Below, one piece after another: positions 23,301-34,273 of a stretch of 64,000 bases of DNA (its first letter is position 1; each line of letters begins with the position of its first letter). The DNA is from Aplysia californica. Taxonomy: Eukaryota; Mollusca; Gastropoda; Aplysiida; Aplysiidae. The stretch lies in NCBI RefSeq assembly GCF_000002075.1, contig NW_004797406.1:1-64000 (forward strand). Direction: 5' to 3'. Under the pieces are notes generated by a model. It ran no database searches and was not told the DNA's origin. It saw only the letters and a list, made by a program, of their open reading frames with translations. The position numbers and the translations under genes were made by a program.

Positions 23301-26300
23301 AAAACCTAATTAAATCTTAGTTTTCATAATATTTGTTTATTTACCTTTCAACAATGTTTCATGTTATTATCTAAACCTCATTACAAAGATACTACATCAC
23401 TTTTTAGAATGCATGCCTCTTTTTCTGAAATACTGCAGGGTCTGCTGTATTGGCTGGAACCGGGGTTAGGGGGTACACAAAAATTGCTGGGGCTGGAAGG
23501 GTCAAAACAGCGAGATCTTAAGTGAACCGGGATTGTAAGCGGTGGGATCTTAAGAGGAGACTACTGTATACAATGATGTACATTCTGTAATACTTACAGT
23601 AACGATTACAAAATACATCAGAATTTAGACTGTGATATTCTTTCATAAATTAAATAGGTAACTAGGCTACTTTTCCAACAGACAGCACTGGAGGACAAAA
23701 ACTAAAACCAAACATTCTTATTAAACGTGCATTTCCTCACTTTCTCCAAGACTTATTTCTATCGAAAAATCAAAACAATATTACATCTCAGCAGTATTTG
23801 ACATCACCAATAGTTTTATTTCTTTGGAACTTAAATCTCACTTTGGTTAGTAAAGCTGTAAGAATACATTTTTTATTTTCTTGTACCATTAGTCAGCAAC
23901 TAAAAGTTAGGAGCCAAAATCTAAGATCCCATACCTGGCCCCAATTGACACAGTACTATTATGCTTGCAACCTAAATTATACACATACTTTCCTCACCGG
24001 CATTAAATATTAGCATTGCAGTGTTTCTGGAGTGAATAGGAAATGATGACTTTATCTTTATGGGGCTTCTTTCCCCTCTCTTTTTTCATGAAAATTAAGT
24101 GTTACTCATTTCATCATTAAATGTTTGTTCCTTGTTAATAGTGTAGTTGTTTCAATTTTATTTTTCATTGTTGTCAATATCAAACTTTTAAAGTCAAATA
24201 TGGTTTCAGTAGCTAAAGAAAGGGTGAGACTATGTCCAATCCATCGCCACTGCCTTCTTCCCACTTCATCTCTGATCGGGCTCTACCCTATTTCCCTTAA
24301 CACGTCCTCCATGGTAGCCCTATCTGTCCTGATCCTGGGTACATTTCTCAGACACTAAACCTATAGCAAAAAGACCTGGATCCTCTCATGCAAGTCTGAG
24401 ATGTGTTCTATGTTTCATATCCATACAACAAGACTGACTTCACATTCGAGTTGAAAATCCTCAGCTTTATTCAAAGCAAGATATCCTTAGTCCTCCAAAT
24501 CCTGTTTATATGAAAGCAGCATGTACTTTCCAATGCAGAACTTAATTTCAACTCTTGTTCCTCCCTCTCTGTCAATTATACTCCCAATTTAGAAGGACTC
24601 AATGTTTTCTTGAGTATTTCCTTTTATAGTGACTTGCTCTTTTTGTGATGTATCTATCTTCAGGAGCTTTGACTTTCCACGATGGATCCTCAATGCAATA
24701 GACTATGATAGGCTGTTTAAAACTCGAGTTTTTGCCGCATCTGTTTCTGTGTGTGCAACAGAAACATGAAGTTATCTGCAACGTCCAGATTATCCAACTG
24801 TGACCATGGAGTCCACTGTAAGCTGTTTTTGTGCCCGCTTCAATATCTATTACATTAGAAAATATCTGCTCAACTCTTTACAAAATTTGACGGTTTTATA
24901 GGATTGCTTTTCTTTCTTGCGTGCATGCTGCCACAGGTACAACATAGCTCTTGAATAAATTAGATGCATCTCTCCTGTATGTTTCATGGCAAAGCAGAGA
25001 CCAATACTGACTACACATTCAAAACTGCACCTTTCTTCTCTTATAATTTAACAAGAATCTATTACAATTCACTCACATTAACTCTATCATGTCGAAGTCA
25101 AATATACAATCATTTTTTTACAGATTTATGTAAATAAAAACAAGTAAAATTGGTTACACTACAAAATAGAAGAAAGTGAAAATAATTATTCCAACTACAA
25201 ATAAATCTTGAAACATTGAGCTTTCTGTCATTTAGTGTAATGGTTTGCTACATGGGATGAGGAGGATGTTACAATGTTTCAAACACTGGCAAAAACGTAA
25301 ACTTGACAAATGACACCAGCAGACTCGTCTTTGCATTAAGTAATCTCCATGACCCTAAGCCAAGTAGTCTGGTGGTTTCGAGTTACCGGTATGCTTATCA
25401 AGAGGCATGGAATCAGGTGAAAAGTGACACTGTTTAAAAGAATAATTTAGACTGATATTTAACTTAGTACGCAAGCACAAAAAAAGCCCAGGAAGCAAAG
25501 CATAGTTTAGGAACTAACAATATCAGAAATGACAAACAATACAAAAATCACAACACAAAAGAAACATACTGAGAGTTGGAAAAGAAATATGGAAAAGGTC
25601 GAACAGTAGGGAGAAAGTATCACAACACGTAGAAAAGATCCACAAAAATATATATATATAAATAAATAACCTCCGTTCAAGGTGCCCTTCTGTAACTTGG
25701 AATATAAAAACTAAAACTAAATATTTTAGCAGTTTTACAATCTTTTCAGTGATGAAAAAAATAAAAAGTCAATAAAAAGTATGTGATACTAATGATAATC
25801 AACTTACGAGATGTATACTCTAAATGCACTTTAACTTCTCCAGAAGACTTGAGCACTTTGGGAGTCCAAGTCATGTTGAAAGGAACTTTGCCTGATTGCA
25901 AAAAAACGTTTAAACATCAACAACAAAAAAGTGTTTCAAATATAGAGAGCAATAAAAGACCTAAATGTAACAACTACAATCCAAACTTTTGAGCAAAGCA
26001 GCGAAGAAATGCATATATATAATTATATAGCTCAAATCTGTCCAAAACAGCCATCTGCATTACCACTTCCCACTTCCCCCCTAGCGTTTTTTAAATATAT
26101 ATATATATAATAACACTGCCCAAATCTGTTCAACGCAGTCACAACTGCTATATTTTGTCAACCAAGAAAACGAAATCTGTCATCGCCCAACACATTGCCA
26201 CCAGCATGTAGGTGAGCTGACTTGTCCCTCCCACTCTTTACCTAATTAGACCTGTCGGTCACAGATTTTCAGCGGCTGATGCGTGAGAAAATGCAACAGT

Positions 26301-29300
26301 CATAACCTTCCCCTAACTGAACCATCAGCTGACCACACACGAATCAAAGGTGAGTTTAGAGGCCCTTCAGTTTATCCAGTCAGTAACAACAGACATCATC
26401 TTGAACTTGCAAGAGAAGTGTCACTCGTTTGCCAAGTGGTGGCAGCCAATTTGCTTGTTTTTAATTTATCCCCCACCATGCATTTCTTTTCAAACACTCA
26501 CAGACTTGCATTTTTCTTATTTTAGTTTTAGTTAGAGCTTTACAGCACTTGCAACACAATATGGTCAAGTAAGTACCGAAGATTAGGGGCGTTGTAAGAG
26601 AGTAACATTCTCAAAAAAGAAGGAGGAGAGATAAAGACGATAGATGTTTGACCGGAAACAAGGAGCAAATCACACCAGAGCACCCACCAACCACCCACAG
26701 CCTTGCATTGACAGACACATATCATATTGAGATGCATACACAGACAGAAAATACATGCTGTTACACTTATAACCATAAAAATATAGTTTAGTTTTATTAA
26801 GAAATTTACAGCGCTCGCAACTGCATAAGGAATGCAAATATAGACAAACACACACTTATGGAAACACAAAGACAGGTGGACAGACAGATACAGTAAAACA
26901 TATTTATAACGTACTCAGCTTAAAACATACTCTAGGCTGTAGCGTTAACCTCCTGAGGTCCCAACTCCAATATTTAGTATTTTTACTCTAAAAACTCAAG
27001 CCTAAAAAGTACCTGAGAATAAAACATACTTTTTGCTAGGTCAGTCAACAAAATACATTGTACCGGTACATTGTGAGGATAAAGAAAAATGACAAGCACT
27101 AGTTTTACCAAACTCATACTGTAATCTAATCAGCTACCACAAGAGGGCGAGATGGTTTCTTTTCTTCGTTTTCATCTGTCCTACCCAAGATGTCCACCTG
27201 CCTAAGGCAAGAGAATGACTTTTGCCCTCCACGATGGGTGGCCCTTTTGGATAATTGCGACTGTAGTTTGTTATATATTTGTTGGTTTATGTTATAATAA
27301 TAATAAATTCGGAGTGGCTACATGCCCGATATCAGGTGGCTAGCGTCAGGTTACTAGCCCGATGCCGGGTGACTAGCCCCTGGCTACTCGCCCGATCTAG
27401 GATTTCTGCGCATGTTCCGGGCGAACGAATTCGGTCGATTAGCTCCGCCAGTTCAGCGGCATCTGGCCGGTGGGGATTTCTGTGCAAGCTCCTTTAAATA
27501 GTCAGTCACTCACTCTCTTTCTCGTTCGCACTCTCTCTCTCTCTTTCTTTCTTCCCCCCCCCCCCCCCTCCTCCCCTCTCTCTCTCTTTCTCTCTCTGCC
27601 CGAAGACAAAATTTATCGCTTACAACCCAGCACTGGAACGTTTGTTTCTACTCGTATCACGGGCCGTCACGCGTTAAGAAGATGAGGTAGATCTAGCTCC
27701 CAATTTAAGTCTCGTTCAGATGCAAGAGAGGGCAATTGAAACATCTTGGTAGAAGTTAGACAATCTTTAATAACATCACGGCGCTGCATTTCTATTGTTA
27801 GTAACTTTGTCACCGGCATTCCAATGAATGATAATAATTAAATAATTAATAAAGGATGATAGATCTAGGGGATCTACAACATTGTAGTCAACTCGCGAGG
27901 GAAACCTCGGAAGACAACAAAAATAGATGGCGGGAAAACATCATCTGTGATCTCTTTTGGGCCAATCACAGAGGTGTGCTAGGTGCTCTCAATAGCTTCA
28001 TGTCGCTCGGAAGGCCCTGAGGCCGTGTTTACGTTACCTAATACCGGGTGCCCACTACGGATGGGATCGCCCGACTCGGTCGCCTCAAGAACAAACTTGT
28101 TTGTTTTCAGTTTCAGGCGATCGAGTCGGGCGATCGGCCCGATCCAGCCATAGTGGGCACCCCGTAAAAGACTAAGACTAGATCTAGGTGACCGGCTCCG
28201 GGTGGGCAGAAAATGCTAGCCACCCGAGGTTGCAGAAATCCTCACGGGCCAGTAGCGTCAGGCGTCTCGACCGAATTCAGTCGACAAGCCTGACGCTAGC
28301 CACCCAAGATCGGGTGAGTAGCCTGACGCTAGTTACCCGACATCGGGCAAGTAGCCTGACGCTAGTTACCCGACATCGGGCGAGTAGCCTGACGCTAGCC
28401 ACCCGACAACGGGCGAGTAGCACCTGCCTAATAAATAATAATAAATAGCATTTGTATAGCGTGTTCCCCCACTCGACAGCAAACTTTTTGCGCTTTACAC
28501 TGTATTATTATCCCAGCAGACCGTGGAATACTCCGAAACATTCTCCGATTCTCCGTTTTCCGAGAAGCACACAGTGCAAGCACCTGATTAAGCGCTCAAA
28601 CACTAACAAACTGACAAGATCTTTCGCTGTCTAAAGCTGGGTACCCATTCCCACCTGGGTGAAGTGAGGAAAATATGTGTTAAGGGCCTTTCCCAAGGAC
28701 AAAGTCAGGCCGCTGACGAGATTCGAACCTACAACCTTACGGTTGCAAGTCCGAGAGCCTAACCACTTTGCCACTGACGCCACAATTATGACAATTACTG
28801 ATGTGTGGTCTTTTTTTTCTTTTTTTTTATAGTAGAACGTTTTACGGCGCTCGCAACTGCATAAGGTCATATGAGCGCCAAGGGGTGGGTGTCAACAGAG
28901 AAGTCTTTACAGGGAATCAGACTTAGACTGCTCACCTCTCTAGCTTCAACAGCACAAGGTCTGCTTCGACTATCAAGGCACCCCGGAAATAACAGGTCAG
29001 AAGAGAGTGACAAACATACAAAAGAAGTAGAAGAAAATGACAATAGTAAGGATCAGGAAAGAAAAAGCAGCAGTTACCAAAATAGTCAGGTTACTCCCCC
29101 CCCCCCCCCCCCCCCAAATAAAGAGTCAACATCCATGATCCTGATTCTGAACGACACATTGTAAGTCAAAAGCCTGCCTGTACCACATGCCTGCATACCT
29201 TATAAATAACTCCTTGGCCTGTCCCTTAAAAAATATATTCTAAATGCCATATTAAATTTTAGGTTGACTTAAAATTTGTGCATAGTATATTGACCATCTA

Positions 29301-32171
29301 TGAACTGTCATTTTTTTCCCTCATCGTTTGGTTTTTATCTTTATTTTGTGTACACCAAGTCTGAGAAAATTGCAACAAACAGGTGACAAAACAGAAATGT
29401 TTATACATACTCATGGTTTGATTAAAAAAACTAAAACACTTTGACTTTCTGTCTTGTCAGTCAATACAATTTGAAATTATCTAGCGCGTTTGTTGCCATT
29501 TTATTGTCCAAAAGTTGCCACAAAAATGGCAAAAGTTGCCTTAAAAGTTGCCAATAATTTTCAAGCTTTAAACTGTGTGCCAACGTATACGGCAATATGT
29601 TGATAGAGGTTAGGTAACTTAATCTAAAGAACCAAAATTTCTTGTGTTCTCTTTCAAGCATCCAGAAGATCATTAAAATTTGTAGCCACACGGAGTGTAA
29701 AAACGTGGAAAATAAAGTTTCACAACAGAATGAAATAAAAATTAGAACAGAACATAAACAACCACAGAAATTAACAAATAAGGGCGTGTGTCCTCCTATC
29801 CGAAGAGTGGCCGTTTTAACCCTAAACGTGTGTTATTCAAGAAAAAAAACAGGATATTACATGTACATTATCTAATCACACACAAGGGGCCTGCCAGTGT
29901 CAGTACATGTACATGATGTATTCGGGTTTGGTGGAGACACGCTCTCACATAACGCTGCTTTTTTTTTTTTAAAGGTAGGAACAACATCAAATTAAATTAT
30001 ATTGACATTACGATAAACACAAAAAATAGAAAACACATCAGAACAATAACAAGAAAAGAAAATAATACACCAGCAAATTAAAACACAACAAAGAGAGAAA
30101 AATAAAAGAGAAACAGCAATATATAAATAGTATGTAATGTACAAGCCTTTTTTTTTCACATGAAAACAACACATAAGCATGGGGTCAACAAGTAAGAAGA
30201 AGTGAAGTGAAAGTGAAAATAAACTTTCTTTCAAAAGGTAAAGAGGTTCAGTTTCTTTTTCTTTTTTTTTTTTTACTTTTTCGTCTTTTATACGCTGTCT
30301 TTTTTGTATCTTTTATTCCCCGGCGGTGTGGTTTTTGGAAAAATGCAAAAAATCGCTGCAACAAACGCAGATGCTAGAATTATCAAATTATTCTAATTAA
30401 ACCTAGTCAAACTAGTTTTCAACTGCATTTTAATTGAACGTCTTCGTTGACAAATTTCCAACTAATCCACCATCAGAGACAATTATAAGAGCTTTCTAAC
30501 AGTGAAACTATATTACTGCTTGAAAACTTAACAGACTACATGATGTCTGCAGCTATGACTATGTGTGATAAACAAGGGGCTGTGTCACGGTGGCTGATGT
30601 ATCAAATAATTCAACTGGCCAGTATTTTGGATTGGTTCAGCATGTTTTTAGCTATTAGATGGGCAGAAAGCTTGGTTTATTTCAAATAAGAGTAAGGAAA
30701 GGATGATACAGGATGTGTTTGCTACTAAATTGGAACACCCTACCCTTATAACTTTCTGTTGAATGAAAGAGACGAGCACAAAAAGCTTCAGCTATAATCA
30801 GAATCAAACTGTTAATACTAGTCAAAAAACATTGTACACCCACACACAAACATTTTCAAGTCAGGAAGAAGAAATAACAATCATCTGAGTCTGGAAAAGA
30901 TATGAAATGCCAGCAACACATACCGCCAGCCCCACTTACCAACAGGTCTGCATAAATATAGTACTTGTGCCTTCACAGTGCTATCCACCAACAGTTTGAG
31001 TTGTAAAGTTCTTAAAACTAATTCAAATTCACCCCGCTTAAGGAATATCACTGGAGAAAGTTAAAAGACTTCCAACTGTCCAAAATAATGCTGCACGTTT
31101 AGTTTCACGGAAAAGAAAGCAAGACTCTGCTAAACCTCTTTCACGAACTTTGCATTGGCTTCCTGTTAAGAAAAGGATTGTGTACAAGTTGGCCACCCTA
31201 TGTCACAAATGTTTGAAGGATAATGCACCATCATATTTATCAAATCTTTTAAGATTAACCACTAATCACAATTGGTCGCTTTTAAGCACAAGGGGGCTAT
31301 CCCAAAAAAAACTTTTGAGAAAATCGAAGGTAAAGTTCTTGCCCCTTGTTCAGTTTCTTTAAAAGTCAAGGAGAGTTTTTTCTATAACCAAACAAATATA
31401 CACACCAATGAAATCAAACTTCTCCTATTGGTAGGGCAATGCCCACTTTTGGCTCAGGTCAAGAGTTCTGGAAACCCCTGAAATCTGGGTTAGCCCATTT
31501 GTCCTTGAAAGCGGCCAATTAAGACTAATGTCATATATGTGTCACGAAGCAGTGGAATCAGGCGCTCGTCAATTTAGGCATATATAGATTTACTGGTGTC
31601 AGCTTAAAGGTTGCTCATTTGCCTTGCTTTCGGTGAAAAAAATATCCATTTTTCTTGAGTAGAAGTCAAGATATTTGCGATTGAAAGAGGTGGGGTCGCC
31701 TGGTTTCAGAAGTAGAATTAATGAGAAATGGCCGCCAAAGTTTGGTGACTTCAATAGCTTAAGAGTCCTAGGAAACTGCAAATTCACATTTTTTGTGCCT
31801 TTAATCAATGTCAATGTTTTGCCATAAAATCCACACATAAAAGTTTTTTTCAATGGACATACAAAGTGTTGAGCCAAAAAACAAAAATTTGAAATAAATT
31901 TCCAAACTTGCGGAAAAATGCAGATTTCTCACATTTAACTATTTTGATGAGCGCCTGATTTCACCACACTGCCTCACATATGATATATATGAATCTTACC
32001 ACAATTACTGGCATGCCCTTTATTGTCCATGATGGGAACATTTTTATCCCCAACTTTCATATCCACAATCTTCATTTTCTGAACCCCATTAGGGGAAATT
32101 GACAATACTTCAACGGCAGTCAGAAATATCGCTGCCAAAGAAAACAACAAAGTAGCGCTCTTCTTTTCCAT
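20283..32171 (-). CDS. Secreted ML-domain lipid-binding protein (GM2A/NPC2/MD-2 type), spliced, 3' end unresolved
   Basis: Exons read on the minus strand: 32171..32000, 25891..25808, 22271..22137, and tentatively 20338..20283. The three firm exons share phase 1 junctions. Residues 1-24 form a signal peptide (a hydrophobic LLFSLAAIFLTAVEVLS core). The mature protein shows SNCGKVPFNMTWTP, VKVHLEYTS, a DLSSGFVNASVFFYG strand and FTCDKVKEYFPCPVKKG. This cysteine and CPxKKG pattern is typical of MD-2-related lipid-recognition domains, which bind sterols, gangliosides or other lipids in lysosomes or outside cells. ML domains need about 30 more residues with a final strand pair after the CPxKKG motif; exon 4 supplies only part of these. 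Introns of about 6.1, 3.5 and 1.8 kb are full of transposons. The fold is fairly certain; the subfamily (GM2A or NPC2) is not. Confidence 0.72.
20692..20870 (+). repeat. Three tandem units of about 61 bp
   Basis: Each unit carries GCAAATAAAAAT or ACAAATAAAATT then a GTC(C/T)C(A)AAA(G/A)CAGG end. It lies in the 3' part of the ML gene locus. Confidence 0.5.
20871..22136. other. Intron of the ML gene, no further element recognised
   Basis: AT-rich, with no conserved open frame on either strand. The possible acceptor on the minus strand near 22035 does not give an open frame in the required phase. Confidence 0.4.
22137..22271 (-). CDS. ML-domain gene exon 3
   Basis: The acceptor TTTATTTCAG precedes HDLSSGFVNASVFFYG, and the donor GGAG|GTAAGC follows FPCPVKKGG. 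The exon is 135 nt, phase 1 to phase 1. The FTCDKV...FPCPVKKG cysteines match the ML signature. Confidence 0.74.
22353..23566. mobile_element. pogo/Tigger-like non-autonomous DNA transposon
   Basis: The termini are inverted: CAGAATTCTCCGCTTAAGAT at the left and the complement of CAGTAGTCTCCTCTTAAGAT at the right, each flanked by TA. It is about 1.2 kb with no transposase recognised. GATCTTA motifs recur inside the element. A second MITE is nested at 23218-23505. It sits in the intron between ML exons 2 and 3. Confidence 0.68.
23218..23505. mobile_element. Nested TTAA-type MITE
   Basis: The left end TTAACCCTTCCTGCTCCATG and the right end, complement of TTGACCCTTCCAGCCCCAG, form an inverted repeat. 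The TTAA edge and CCC start fit piggyBac-type MITEs. It lies wholly inside 22353-23566 and is therefore younger. Confidence 0.5.
24226..24845 (-). mobile_element. LINE fragment, same family as 10990-11297
   Basis: The minus strand carries LDVADN (the degraded catalytic box), FMFLLHTQKQM, LRIFNSNVKSVLLYGYET and the start of the WIGHT region (ATGTCCAATCCAT on the plus strand). Reverse transcriptase palm and thumb parts are present in broken frames. Confidence 0.7.
24846..25780. other. Intron sequence, nothing recognised
   Basis: Low-complexity AT-rich sequence within the ML gene, including a TA microsatellite near 25646-25665. Confidence 0.4.
25808..25891 (-). CDS. ML-domain gene exon 2
   Basis: The acceptor TTGCAATCAG precedes GKVPFNMTWTPKVLKSS, and the donor is TCTC|GTAAGTT. 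The exon is 84 nt, phase 1 to phase 1. NMT is a possible N-glycosylation site. Confidence 0.72.
26531..26700 (-). mobile_element. Short SINE-like repeat, family B
   Basis: Same start (GTGGGTGGTTGGTGGGTGCT) and tail as the other family B copies. A second short tail piece (TTTACAGCGCTCGCAACTGC) follows at 26808-26830. Confidence 0.6.
28044..28165. mobile_element. Short hairpin MITE
   Basis: The left arm GGGTGCCCACTACGGATGGG...GCCCGACTCGGTCGCCT pairs with the right arm ending GCCATAGTGGGCACCCCG across a spacer of about 33 bp. The arms are about 40-47 bp, and the element is almost entirely stem. Confidence 0.65.
28285..28417 (+). repeat. 33-bp tandem repeat, about four units
   Basis: Units read GTAGCCTGACGCTAG(C/T)(C/T)A then CCCGACATCGGGCGA. 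Each contains the short palindrome CCCGACATCGGG. This is the right arm of the foldback element. Confidence 0.85.
28448..28782 (-). mobile_element. tRNA-derived SINE, related to family A
   Basis: The minus strand starts GGCGTCAGTGGCAAAGTGG (A box), has GTAGGTTCGAATCTCG (B box), then CCTTGGGAAAGGCCCTTAAC. The far end ATAGCATTTGTATAGCG and GCGCTTTACACTG resembles other invertebrate SINE tails. Confidence 0.7.
28838..28882 (-). mobile_element. LINE/SINE 3' tail fragment
   Basis: ACGGCGCTCGCAACTGCATA then AGGTCATATGAGCGCC is the complement of the I-clade LINE 3' end. Confidence 0.6.
28890..31039. other. Intron sequence, nothing recognised
   Basis: AT-rich, with C-runs near 29100 and A/T runs near 29960 and 30260. 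Open frames are short and of biased composition. It lies in ML gene intron 1. Confidence 0.4.
31040..31370 (+). mobile_element. L2/CR1-type LINE fragment
   Basis: The plus strand encodes VQNNAARLVSRKRKQ in one frame and LHWLPVKKRIVYKLATLC with DNAPSYLSNLL next to it, the usual C-terminal part of L2/CR1-like reverse transcriptase proteins. Truncated on both sides. Confidence 0.75.
31539..31977. mobile_element. 440-bp MITE, family M, copy 1
   Basis: Terminal inverted repeats of about 34 bp: consensus GTGAGGCAGCGTGGTGAAAT then CAGGCGCTCGTCAA. The interior GAGAAATGGCCGCCAAAG and AAAATATCCAT is shared with copies at 42424-42853, 42875-43298 and 54042-54477. Non-coding. It ends 22 bp from the donor of ML exon 1. 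Confidence 0.75.
32000..32171 (-). CDS. ML-domain gene exon 1: signal peptide and first strand
   Basis: The ATG at 32171 starts MEKKSATLLFSLAAIF and the exon runs to GHASNCG, where the donor is G|GTAAGATTC in phase 1. A copy of a 440-bp MITE ends only 22 bp beyond the donor. Upstream sequence may be 5'UTR. Confidence 0.75.
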
Positions 32172-33002
32172 TTTCAGAGGTGAAATGCTTCAGTTGGCAG
32201 TTTCTGTGAATAAATAAAAGATTAAAACAAATGTTCAGTCTTATTTGGCAAGAACTATTATACAAAATATTTTATTCAGTGCATTTCCTTACAGAGAACT
32301 GGTCAATAATCAGGAACAAAGTGCGCAAGAAGATTCAGAAGGCGAAAAAGAGAGAAATCAGAGACATAGTTGATATTGCTCTCAAGGCACAAGGAGAACT
32401 GGTTTCCTTACATAATATCTATGGCTGAATTGAAAAAAGCCACAAACAAAAAATCACCTCAGAACTATTTTGTCCAAAGGACACTCTTTACTTAAGTACA
32501 CTTTGCACAAAAAAGTGCTGAGGCAACGAAATGTGCGAGTGGTAAAAAGTTCACTTTTTTTTTTTTTAATAGGAGAAAGAAACTGGAGATAAAAAATGTG
32601 AATACCAACACACTAACAGAGCCAGGCAAAAAATTGATCAGACCACAACAAACCCAGAAAAGGTCAGGAATAAGGAATGACTGTTGTGATTGACAATGAT
32701 TGTATCCCTTTTATTAACAAACATATAATTATAAAGGATTTGGTCTTAAAACTTACCGTACATGTTTTATTGCCTGGGTAAATAATATCAAGATCAAGAA
32801 TACGAATCCGGATCTGGATTCGAGAACAAGATAATTTTGACTTTGACCAAGGTGATCCACCATAGGTTTAGCATCGATAATGTCGACGATATACTATAAT
32901 GCTGTAAATAATTTGTGGCGCAACTTATTGTCAAATATCCTAAACTGTCAAACAGACTCTCCAGTTTTCGCAAAAGGACTTGTATCAATTTATTTTAATA
33001 GA
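32172..33002. other. Upstream of the ML gene, promoter not defined
   Basis: AT-rich sequence upstream of the ML start codon. No TATA box position can be justified because the transcript start is unknown. Confidence 0.3.
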
Positions 33003-34215
33003 CAGGGTTGGTGATTTTTAATTTTTTTTTTCAAAAAAATAAAAAAAATCGATTTTTTTAATTTAAATCATGATTTTTTTAATTTAAATCAGATTTTTTT
33101 GATTTTTAAAAAAATGTCGACACAGTTTGGGATTTTTGGTTGCTAAAAGTATGTTCTTTTAGTGCAAAATGCATTGTCTTAATTTAACTAATGATTAAAT
33201 TAAGCAACCTCAAAAGAAAGCCTTAATCTGCTATATAATAGTATATATATATATATATATATATATCAGTGAATTATGGCTACAGACAAAAAATGAAGAA
33301 AATGTCAGTCTAAAAGGAAGGGGTGGGGGGGGGGTAATTATGCATAGATAAACTTGCATTTTATTACAGTGTGTGTGTGCGCGCGCTTGTGTTTGTCTAA
33401 AAAGAAAAAGAAAATGTTAATTTCAATTATGAAAAAAAAGTACATTGAATGCTGTATTATTTTACAGTGACAGGGGGGAAAGCAGACTTTTAAGCATGAT
33501 TTTTTTGTCTACTAAACCTTATATACTGTTTTATAAAACCAAGGAAAGGAATTCTGAATATTTAAAGATGTAAAAACAGAATACATTTTTTTAAAGTGAT
33601 TTAAATCACTGAGTTTTATTTTTTTAATCAAGTTGATTAAAAAAAATTTTTTATCAACCCAACCCTGATTTCAATTATGAAAAAAAAGTCAATTGAATAC
33701 ACTGTATTATTCTACAGTGACAGGGGGGGGAAGCAGACTTTTAAGCATGATTATATTAGTCTACTAAACCTTATATGTTTAATAAAACCAAGGAAAGGAA
33801 TTCTGAATGTTCAAATATGTAAAAACTGAATACATTTGTTAAAAAGTGATTTAAATCACTGATTTTTATTTTAAAAATCAAGTTGATTGAAATATTTAAA
33901 AAATCAACTGATTTAAATCAACCCAGCTCTGATTTCAATTATGGAAAAAAAAGTAAATTGAATACTGTATTATTTTACAGTGAAAGGTGGGAAAGCAGAC
34001 TTTTAAACATGAATTATATTAGTCTACTTAACCTTATATCTGTTTTATGAAACCAAGGAAGGGAATTCTGAATGTTGAAATATGTAAAAACTGAATAAAA
34101 ATAAAAAAAATTTTAAGTGATTTAAATCACTGATTTTTATTTTAAAAATCAAGTTGATTTAAATCAAAAAAATCAACTGATTTAAATCAACCTGATTTAA
34201 ATCAACCCAACCCTG
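33003..34215. mobile_element. Non-autonomous hAT element with an amplified internal unit
   Basis: Begins CAGGGTTGGTGATTTT and ends AAATCAACCCAACCCTG. The flanks TTAATAGA and CTAATAGA agree at 7 of 8 bases, as expected for an 8-bp hAT target duplication. Inside, a unit of about 250-265 bp starting at 33420, 33668 and 33932 is repeated three times. Each unit ends in GATTTAAATCA-rich sequence like the terminal repeat. No transposase. Confidence 0.72.
33420..34214 (+). repeat. Three tandem units of about 260 bp inside the hAT element
   Basis: Each unit has TTTCAATTATG, TGTATTATT(T/C)TACAGTGA, AAAGCAGACTTTTAA and AACCAAGGAA(A/G)GGAATTCTG. Confidence 0.85.
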
Positions 34216-34273
34216 CTAATAGATCAATATTTTTTTAGGTCTAAACACCTGTTAGCAGTATTCTAGAAAATTA

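Larger units (their letters stand above)
27292..28447. mobile_element. Foldback-type element with tandem repeats in its inverted arms
   Basis: The left arm 27313-27480 and right arm 28190-28424 are inverted copies built from a GGTGGCTAGCGTCAGG / CTACTCGCCCGAT unit. The outer edges are inverted TAATAATAATAAAT-type sequences. The right arm holds about four tandem 33-bp units; the left arm fewer. The middle has a pyrimidine-rich tract, an arm-like sequence related to 50586-51172 and a hairpin MITE. No transposase is visible. Confidence 0.55.

Noticed and set aside
28285-28417. Regular short repeats resembling a CRISPR array
   Set aside because: Units are contiguous tandem repeats with no unique spacers, in a eukaryotic context, and they form one arm of a foldback element.
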